NCBI GenBank assembly: GCA_964428055.1 | Contig: CAYRWM010000044.1 | Coordinates: 1-11,936 of the forward strand | Reading direction: 5' to 3' | DNA length: 11,936 nt | DNA from: CAYRWM01 sp964428055 | GTDB taxonomy: Bacteria > Bacillota > Clostridia > Christensenellales > Christensenellaceae | Shown here: one piece after another, positions 7,093-11,936 of the stretch | Layout of the letters: each line of letters opens with the position of its first letter | Numbering within the stretch: the first letter of the stretch is position 1 | Made by a program: the position numbers and the translations under genes | Notes under the pieces: model-generated | What the model saw: only the letters and a program-made list of their open reading frames with translations | Database searches by the model: none | What the model was told of the DNA's origin: nothing

Positions 7093-8262
7093 TTATATGT
7101 TCTCCCTTAATATCCTGCCCATTATACCTATGGCCTTGTAAATATCATCAACTGACGGCATAGAGAAGTTCAGCCTGAACGTGTTCTTTCTGCCGTTCTT
7201 CGCGTAGAAAGGCTCGCCCGGAACGAACGCGACCTTGTTTTCCACACACTTCGTGAATATATCCCTCGAGTCCGTGCCCTCGGGCATCTCGCACCATGCG
7301 AAAAGTCCTCCCTGGGGCTTTAACACCTTGACGCTCTCAGGGAACTCCGATGCAACGGCATCCATAAGAGCATCCCTGTGCTCCCTGTACATCGAACGGA
7401 TGACATCCAGATGATCCTTCATGAGGCCCCTTCTCTCATACTCATACACTATGAGCTGACAGAGGTTTGACGTGTGAACATCCGCTCCCTGCTTGCACAG
7501 GTTGAACTTCTGGATTATATCCTTATGAGCCGTGACCGCTCCCACTCTTATACCCGGGGAAATGGTCTTTGAGTAGCTCATGAGCTTTATGACAAAGCCC
7601 TCGGTATCGAAAGACTTTATAGACCGTATGTCCTCTCCCTCATAGCGGAGCGCCTTGTAGGGATCGTCCTCAAGTACGAGAACGCCGTGCCTTGAGCATA
7701 TATCATATACAGCCTTTCTCTTTTCAAGGCTCGTAGTGCGTCCCGAAGGATTCTGGAAAGTCGGGATTATATAGAAGAACTTAGGCGAATACTTTTTGAC
7801 CTTGTCTTCAAGCATATTAAGGTCCACACCGTCTTCTTCCAGTTCTACCGTTTCGATATCCGCCTGGGCTATCATATACGTCTGCAGCGCCCCTAAAAAC
7901 GTCGGCGACTCGACCAGTATCCTATCGCCGGGATTGAGGAGAGTCCTCGACGCAAAATCGATGCCCTGGGACGAACCGGTCAGAACGAGCATGCCGTCGT
8001 AGTCTTTTATATCCGGATCGTTTGCCTTCAGGAGCTCCAGAAAATCGTTGATGCCCGGAGTGTTTCCGTACTGCAGCGCGACCGCGCTGTTCTTGCTTAT
8101 TATCTCTTCTGCGATCTCAGCTACTTCCTTTGCCGGAAAGGACTGAGGCGACGGATTTCCGCCCGCCAGAGATATCATCTCAGGGTCGTTCAGAAGAGCG
8201 AATATCTTCCTTATCTCGCTGCCTGTTATACCGTCAAATCTTTCCGCGAATCTAATATCCAT
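7093..8262 (-). CDS. Fold-type I PLP aminotransferase, LysN/Aro8-like (MocR-type catalytic domain without HTH)
   Basis: A 389-residue class I/II aminotransferase of the group annotated as 2-aminoadipate or aromatic/multisubstrate transaminases (COG1167 without the GntR-type DNA-binding domain). Numbering from the ATG at 8262, the PLP Schiff-base lysine is Lys232 in SYSKTISPGIRVG. FQNPSG (Asn171) and EDDPY (Asp199/200) contact the cofactor, and Arg363 in TFRLNFS should bind the substrate carboxylate. An upstream in-frame ATG at 8280 would add six residues. It lacks a Shine-Dalgarno sequence and lies only about nine bases past the predicted transcription start, whereas ATG 8262 has AAGGTGG (8269-8275) at 6 bases. 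First gene of the tyrS/yigZ/ilvE operon, four bases before tyrS. The true amino donor cannot be read from the sequence; lysine/2-aminoadipate, aromatic and branched-chain substrates are all possible. Confidence 0.92.
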   Translation of the reverse strand: MDIRFAERFDGITGSEIRKIFALLNDPEMISLAGGNPSPQSFPAKEVAEIAEEIISKNSAVALQYGNTPGINDFLELLKANDPDIKDYDGMLVLTGSSQGIDFASRTLLNPGDRILVESPTFLGALQTYMIAQADIETVELEEDGVDLNMLEDKVKKYSPKFFYIIPTFQNPSGRTTSLEKRKAVYDICSRHGVLVLEDDPYKALRYEGEDIRSIKSFDTEGFVIKLMSYSKTISPGIRVGAVTAHKDIIQKFNLCKQGADVHTSNLCQLIVYEYERRGLMKDHLDVIRSMYREHRDALMDAVASEFPESVKVLKPQGGLFAWCEMPEGTDSRDIFTKCVENKVAFVPGEPFYAKNGRKNTFRLNFSMPSVDDIYKAIGIMGRILRENI

Positions 8263-8295
8263 AGAACGCCACCTTAACATAAAAATACAAAATAT

Positions 8296-8324
8296 ATTAT
8301 AATACCCGGCATGTAAAAAAACAA
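8296..8324 (-). promoter_or_regulatory. Sigma-A promoter of the aminotransferase-tyrS-yigZ-ilvE operon
   Basis: On the minus strand -35 TTGTTT (8319-8324), a 17-base spacer and a perfect -10 TATAAT (8296-8301). The start site would be near 8289, giving a leader of about 27 bases to the preferred ATG at 8262. That is too short for a T-box or riboswitch, so this operon appears not to be controlled by leader RNA. Confidence 0.8.
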
Positions 8325-8353
8325 CTGCAAAGCACCTCCGGATATGCTATAAT
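8325..8353 (+). promoter_or_regulatory. Extended -10 promoter of the IscU-like/GGGtGRT operon
   Basis: TGCTATAAT is an extended -10: TG at 8345-8346 and TATAAT at 8348-8353. The hexamer 17 bases upstream (8325-8330, CTGCAA) is a poor -35, which is typical of extended -10 promoters. It abuts the -35 of the divergent promoter (8319-8324), so the two polymerases would compete for the same stretch. The predicted start is about 8360, leaving a leader of about 50 bases. Confidence 0.75.
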
Positions 8354-8359
8354 GTTACA

Positions 8360-8374
8360 TGACAATTTTTGTTA
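8360..8374. promoter_or_regulatory. Short dyad at the transcription start of the IscU-like operon
   Basis: TGACAA (8360-8365) and TTGTTA (8369-8374) form a five-of-six inverted repeat around TTT, located at the predicted +1. It could be a repressor operator, but the arms are short and the area is AT-rich. I do not recognise a known regulator site. Confidence 0.25.
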
Positions 8375-8409
8375 AAACACATATATAAAACCTAAGGAGG
8401 ATATGCTAT

Positions 8410-9102
8410 ATGGAATATTCCAGAGAAGTGGAAGAGATGGCATGTGTTAAAAAAGGTCCTCACCACGGTCCCGCTCCCATCCCCGAAGAAGGCAAATGGG
8501 TAAAGGCCAAGGAAGTGAGTGATATATCCGGCCTTACGCATGGTATCGGTTGGTGCGCTCCCCAGCAGGGTTGCTGCAAACTGACTCTAAATGTCAAGAA
8601 CGGTATAATCGAGGAAGCACTCGTTGAGACGCTCGGATGCTCAGGCATGACTCATTCAGCAGCCATGGCCTCAGAAGTACTGGTCGGAAAGACCATACTC
8701 GAAGCCCTCAATACCGACCTCGTGTGCGACGCTATCAATACGGCGATGAGAGAACTGTTCCTGCAGATAGTCTACGGAAGGACGCAGACTGCTTTTTCCG
8801 AGAACGGTCTGCCGATAGGCGCAGGTCTTGAAGACCTCGGCAAGGGCCTCCGCTCTCAGGTCGGAACGATGTTCGCGACAAATGAAAAGGGCGTACGTTA
8901 TCTGGAGATGGCCGAAGGCTATATCCTCGAGCTTGCACTTGATGATGACGATCAGGTCATCGGATACAAGTTCGTACATCTCGGCAAGATGATGGAACAG
9001 ATAAGAAAAGGCGTGGATCCCAAGGAAGCGTTTGAGAAGAACGTCGGCACATACGGACGTTATGCGGACGCCAACAAGTACATCGATCCGCGTACTAAAT
9101 AA
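8410..9102 (+). CDS. IscU/NifU-N-like iron-sulfur scaffold protein, atypical cysteines
   Basis: A 230-residue cytosolic protein. Residues about 42-115 resemble the IscU/NifU N-terminal fold: the strands KLTLNVKNGIIEEALVE followed by the Cys-containing turn LGCSGMTHSAAMASE and GKTILEAL match IscU's KLQIKV...GIIEDA, YGCGSA and GKSLDEA. Cysteines are at 12, 49, 55, 56, 77 and 106. Cys77 aligns with IscU's second ligand. The usual CGD ligand position is replaced by CAPQQGCC (49-56), and no Cys falls at the third scaffold position in RELFLQIVYGRT. About 90 residues beyond the scaffold fold (140-230) are unlike IscU, which is about 128 residues long. ATG 8410 has AAGGAGG (8394-8400) at 9 bases; an internal Met10 start is less likely. 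The next gene follows after 13 bases. I associate this gene pairing with anaerobic Firmicutes; the function is unproven. Confidence 0.88.
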   Translation: MEYSREVEEMACVKKGPHHGPAPIPEEGKWVKAKEVSDISGLTHGIGWCAPQQGCCKLTLNVKNGIIEEALVETLGCSGMTHSAAMASEVLVGKTILEALNTDLVCDAINTAMRELFLQIVYGRTQTAFSENGLPIGAGLEDLGKGLRSQVGTMFATNEKGVRYLEMAEGYILELALDDDDQVIGYKFVHLGKMMEQIRKGVDPKEAFEKNVGTYGRYADANKYIDPRTK

Positions 9103-9115
9103 GGAGGTGTTTTGA

Positions 9116-10114
9116 ATGGCTAAATTTGAAGGATATGAAAGAAGAATAGCTCAGATAGAAAAATGCCTCAAAGAGTACGGATTCAAAGATCTTGATGAAG
9201 TAAAAGAGTTCACGATCTCGCACGGCGTAGACGCTGAAGTCATAGTAAGAGGCGTCCAGCCCATCGCTTTCGAGAATGCGGTATGGGCATACACACTCGG
9301 ATGCGCAATCGCTATCAAAAAGGGCTGCAAGACAGCTTCCGACGCTGCTGAAGCAATCGGCATCGGCCTCCAGGCTTTCTGCATACCCGGATCAGTAGCT
9401 GATCAGCGTAAAGTCGGTCTCGGTCACGGCAACCTGGGCGCCATGCTCCTCCGTGAAGAGACAAAGTGCTTTGCTTTCCTCGCAGGCCACGAATCATTCG
9501 CAGCCGCTGAAGGCGCTATCGGAATCGCTAAGACAGCCAATAAGGTAAGGAAGCAGCCCCTGCAGGTCATACTTAACGGCCTCGGCAAGGACGCGGCTCA
9601 CATCATCTCCAGGATCAACGGCTTCACGCACGTAGAGACTGAATATGATTACTACACAGGCGAGCTCAAGATAGTATGGGAAAAGCCCTACTCGACAGGC
9701 GACAGAGCAGCTGTCCGCTGCTACGGCGCAGACGATGTCAGCGAAGGCGTTGCCATAATGAAGCATGAATCAGTCGACGTATCCATCACAGGAAACTCGA
9801 CCAACCCGACAAGGTTCCAGCATCCCGTCGCGGGCACATACAAGAAATGGGCCCTTGAGAACGGCAAGAAGTACTTCTCAGTCGCATCAGGCGGCGGCAC
9901 AGGCAGAACGCTCCATCCCGACAACATGGCTGCGGGTCCCGCATCCTACGGCATGACGGACACGATGGGCAGGATGCACGGTGACGCTCAGTTCGCAGGT
10001 TCCTCTTCAGTTCCCGCTCACGTCGAGATGATGGGTCTGATCGGCATGGGCAACAACCCCATGGTCGGCGCTACGGTCGCATGCGCGGTCGCAGTTGAAG
10101 AAGCAGCGAAATAA
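9116..10114 (+). CDS. GGGtGRT family protein, function unknown
   Basis: A 332-residue protein of the family Pfam names after its motif GGGtGRT (PF14057), here GGGTGRT at residues 259-265 (9890-9910). Other strongly patterned stretches are VADQRKVGLGHGNLGAMLL (94-112), LAGHESFAAAEGAIGIAKTANKVR (122-145), TGNSTNPTRFQHPVAGTYKKW (225-245) and MHGDAQFAGSSSVPAHVEMMGLIGMGNNPMVGA (287-319). Seven cysteines are scattered (17, 63, 71, 89, 118, 202, 323). There is no signal peptide or obvious membrane helix, so it is probably cytosolic. The Gly- and His-rich loops suggest a nucleotide, cofactor or metal site, which is only inference. ATG 9116 has AAGGAGGTG (9101-9109) overlapping the stop of the IscU-like gene, giving a tight two-gene operon. 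Codon choice is more biased (mostly ATC for Ile, GGC for Gly) than in its neighbours, suggesting high expression. Family assignment is firm; function is not known to me. Confidence 0.92.
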   Translation: MAKFEGYERRIAQIEKCLKEYGFKDLDEVKEFTISHGVDAEVIVRGVQPIAFENAVWAYTLGCAIAIKKGCKTASDAAEAIGIGLQAFCIPGSVADQRKVGLGHGNLGAMLLREETKCFAFLAGHESFAAAEGAIGIAKTANKVRKQPLQVILNGLGKDAAHIISRINGFTHVETEYDYYTGELKIVWEKPYSTGDRAAVRCYGADDVSEGVAIMKHESVDVSITGNSTNPTRFQHPVAGTYKKWALENGKKYFSVASGGGTGRTLHPDNMAAGPASYGMTDTMGRMHGDAQFAGSSSVPAHVEMMGLIGMGNNPMVGATVACAVAVEEAAK

Positions 10115-10137
10115 GCTGAACAGTTCTGAACTTAAAC

Positions 10138-10174
10138 AAAAAAGCAGGCACATCGCAAATGATGTGCCTGCTTT
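10138..10174. terminator. Bidirectional intrinsic terminator between converging operons
   Basis: Perfect 14-bp arms AAAGCAGGCACATC (10141-10154) and GATGTGCCTGCTTT (10161-10174) enclose the 6-base loop GCAAAT. It lies 26 bases past the GGGtGRT stop on the plus strand and 24 bases past the alcohol dehydrogenase stop on the minus strand. The minus-strand exit gives six T, a G, then three more T. The plus-strand exit gives TTTGCTTTAAT, a weaker U-tract. Confidence 0.92.
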
Positions 10175-10198
10175 GCTTTAATATGAACTATTTATTTA

Positions 10199-11374
10199 TC
10201 AGACCATCATCTGATATATCTTTGTGCAGTCATCGGCATTAAGTGTGACCATACCGTGTATCTTTCCGTTATCGCCGTTGGCATAACACAGCATCTCCAC
10301 AAGTTTCGGGATATCTTCTTCCCTGGCACCTAGTTCAGCAAAGTTACTGGGCATTCCAAGTGAAGTCAGGAAGTTCGCAAGCGCGTTAATTCCCTCAAGG
10401 GCTGTGACCTCGGGATGCTCGAAATCCATACTGCATCCCCATACTCTGACTGCTACCTGAGCAAAACGCATCACGTTATGATTCATCACATATCTGAAAT
10501 ATGCAGGCATTGTAACAGCCAGACCCGCGCCGTGAGCGCAGTCATACAGTGCTGAAAACTCGTGCTCGATCATGTGGCTGTTCCAGTCCTGAGAGCGTCC
10601 CACTCCGCATGAATCGTTATGGGCCATCATACCGGCCCACATTATATTCGCCCGTGCCTCGTAATTGTCAGGATTCTCTATAACACGCGGCCCCTCATGC
10701 TTCATAGTCAGAAACAGACCTTCTATCATCCTGTCTGTCACTTCCACCTCAGTGGAATTTGTAAGGTAACGTTCATACAGGTGCGCTATTATATCGGTGA
10801 TGCCCGCCGCCGTCTGGTACGGAGGCAGGGTCTGCGTCAGCGCAGGATTGAGTATACTGAACTTAGGCCTTATCGCATCACTGTTCGCACCGCGTTTCAG
10901 CATGCCTTCTTCCTTTGTCATGACCATATCGCGGCTGCCTTCGCTGCCTGCTGCAGAAATAGTCAGAATAGTCCCTACGGGCAACGCTTCATCAAACGGC
11001 TTCCCTTCATAAAAGTCCCAGAAATCACCGTCATAAGGCACGCCGGAAGCTATCGACTTGGACGAATCGATCGCGCTGCCGCCGCCGACAGCAAGCACAA
11101 AATCAACGCCTTCTTTTCTGCACAGTTCAACGCCTTCATAAACAAGACCGCTTCTGGGATTCGGTTTTACTCCCCCGAGTTCCACATAATCAAGTCCCGC
11201 AGTTTTCAGGGAGGCCTTAACCCTGTCAAGGAGTCCGGTCCTTACAACGCTGCCTTCTCCGTAATGTATGAGCACCTTGCTTCCGCCGAAACGCCTGACC
11301 AGATCTCCGGCCTGATTCTCGGTGTCCTTACCGAATAAAAAGTATGTCGGTGAATAAAATACAAAATTCTCCAT
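10199..11374 (-). CDS. Iron-containing alcohol dehydrogenase, YqhD/butanol dehydrogenase type
   Basis: A 391-residue group III (metal-dependent) alcohol dehydrogenase, expected to reduce aldehydes to alcohols with NAD(P)H in the cytosol, as in butanol dehydrogenase BdhA/B and E. coli YqhD. The N-terminal Rossmann-like part has YGEGSVVRTGLLD (38-50) and the GGGSAIDSSK motif (97-106). The metal ligands are readable as Asp194, His198, His267 and His281, in the spacing known for YqhD. A glycine rather than an aspartate sits at position 39, where some NAD-specific relatives have Asp, which hints at NADPH use (inference). The ATG has GGGGGA (11382-11387) at 7 bases. It lies 44 bases downstream of a TetR-type regulator on the same strand with no convincing promoter between, suggesting one transcription unit. 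The substrate is unknown; detoxification of reactive aldehydes and fermentative alcohol formation both fit. Confidence 0.93.
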   Translation of the reverse strand: MENFVFYSPTYFLFGKDTENQAGDLVRRFGGSKVLIHYGEGSVVRTGLLDRVKASLKTAGLDYVELGGVKPNPRSGLVYEGVELCRKEGVDFVLAVGGGSAIDSSKSIASGVPYDGDFWDFYEGKPFDEALPVGTILTISAAGSEGSRDMVMTKEEGMLKRGANSDAIRPKFSILNPALTQTLPPYQTAAGITDIIAHLYERYLTNSTEVEVTDRMIEGLFLTMKHEGPRVIENPDNYEARANIMWAGMMAHNDSCGVGRSQDWNSHMIEHEFSALYDCAHGAGLAVTMPAYFRYVMNHNVMRFAQVAVRVWGCSMDFEHPEVTALEGINALANFLTSLGMPSNFAELGAREEDIPKLVEMLCYANGDNGKIHGMVTLNADDCTKIYQMMV

Positions 11375-11418
11375 TTCCCATTCCCCCGTTTTATCAAAGG
11401 TTCATTGTATGCTCTGCA

Positions 11419-11936
11419 TCAGTTCAGCGCTTTGAGCAAAGCCTGCATGGTATTGCCGCAGACTGTCTCAAAACTGCGTTTTACGGCGTTCGTTGAGAAT
11501 ATAAAGCTCACAACCGAGGACTTGAGCACATAGGTTGCATAGTCCATATCCTCCACCTGCTTTATGACGCCCTCTTCTTCAGCATCCATCAGTATGAACC
11601 GGCAGTATCCGTCTATCACACGAACAAAATCCTCAAATGTATCCGCTCCCTTAAGAGCGCTGTATATATCGCTTATGCCGCCCTTTATAAAGAGAACGTC
11701 CATTATATTCAGGTTCTCAGCAGACTCATTGTGAATGAACTCGAAAAGTGCGCACATACGTTTCTCGAACGATTTCTCGCTGTTTATGAGATCGACCGCC
11801 TGCTTTAAGTATCTGTCAAGAAAATACATGACAGTCTCTGCTATGAGCGTATCGCGTGAATCAAAATACTCGTAAATGGTACCCTTTCCGATACCCGCCT
11901 CCACAGCGATATCGGAGACCTTCATATTATGATAAC
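11419..11936 (-). CDS. TetR-family transcriptional regulator, N-terminus beyond window
   Basis: The reading frame stays open to the window edge. The codons before MKVSDIA encode Tyr-His-Asn and the partial codon fits glycine, matching the TetR pattern GY-x-x-MKVSDIA-x-x-AGIGKGTIYEYF. The first helix is therefore cut off, probably about 20-30 residues, and the Met at 11923-11925 is internal. The helix-turn-helix with the recognition helix KGTIYEYF is intact, followed by a helical ligand-binding domain of about 130 residues typical of the family. The stop TGA is at 11419-11421. It sits 44 bases upstream of the alcohol dehydrogenase, same strand, so it most likely controls that gene and itself by binding upstream of its own start, outside this window. 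The inducer cannot be deduced. Confidence 0.9.
   Translation of the reverse strand, partial: YHNMKVSDIAVEAGIGKGTIYEYFDSRDTLIAETVMYFLDRYLKQAVDLINSEKSFEKRMCALFEFIHNESAENLNIMDVLFIKGGISDIYSALKGADTFEDFVRVIDGYCRFILMDAEEEGVIKQVEDMDYATYVLKSSVVSFIFSTNAVKRSFETVCGNTMQALLKALN

Noticed and set aside
8263..8280. Upstream ATG at 8280 extending the aminotransferase by six residues
   Set aside because: It has no Shine-Dalgarno sequence and lies about nine bases from the predicted transcription start, whereas ATG 8262 has AAGGTGG at ideal distance and begins the family-like MDIRFAERF.
8354..8409. Possible riboswitch in the leader of the IscU-like gene
   Set aside because: About 50 AT-rich bases with one weak dyad; too short and unstructured for a known riboswitch class.
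10619..11338. Open frame of 239 codons on the plus strand opposite the alcohol dehydrogenase
   Set aside because: Antisense shadow of a clear gene; no ribosome site and a composition (His, Arg, Cys-rich) unlike a real protein.
11375..11418. Possible separate promoter for the alcohol dehydrogenase (TACAAT on the minus strand)
   Set aside because: There is no acceptable -35 at 16-18 bases; the hexamer falls in the TetR 3' end and looks random.

Overview
This 11.9 kb window looks like a chromosomal stretch from a low-to-mid GC Firmicute, most likely an anaerobic gut-type Clostridium relative (Eubacteriales). The signs are strong AGGAGG-type ribosome binding sites, short housekeeping operons with Rho-independent terminators, a YqhD/Bdh-type iron alcohol dehydrogenase, and above all a gene for the GGGtGRT protein family preceded by an IscU/NifU-like gene, a pair I associate with anaerobic Firmicutes. 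The taxonomic call is inference from gene content. There are no mobile elements, CRISPR arrays, tRNA or rRNA genes. No gap between genes exceeds about 150 bases.

Layout. (1) Positions 1-4094, minus strand: a consensus sigma-A promoter (TTGACA-17-TAAAAT) drives a membrane-anchored surface protein with a TTG start codon. A transketolase gene follows 15 bases downstream, and a hairpin at 11-48 probably ends the transcript. (2) Positions 4095-8324, minus strand: a four-gene housekeeping operon of fold-type I aminotransferase (LysN/Aro8-like), tyrosyl-tRNA synthetase, YigZ/IMPACT-family protein and branched-chain aminotransferase. It has a clear promoter at 8296-8324 and an intrinsic terminator at 4095-4121. 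(3) Positions 8325-10174, plus strand: a divergently transcribed two-gene operon encoding an IscU/NifU-N-like scaffold protein and the GGGtGRT protein, ended by a 14-bp perfect hairpin. (4) Positions 10199-11936, minus strand: a TetR-family regulator, cut by the window edge, upstream of a YqhD-like iron-dependent alcohol dehydrogenase. This unit converges on the same terminator hairpin.

How the genes work together. The aminotransferase/tyrS/yigZ/ilvE operon combines amino-acid transamination with aminoacylation, and its genes are tightly spaced (4-nt gap, 4-nt overlap, 21-nt gap). The IscU-like/GGGtGRT pair is the best candidate for an undescribed system. The first protein resembles a Fe-S scaffold but has a different cysteine arrangement, the second belongs to a family with no known function that I can name, and the second gene uses codons typical of a highly expressed gene. 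The surface protein, with four predicted beta-sandwich domains outside and an arginine-rich disordered tail inside, is the other poorly understood product.
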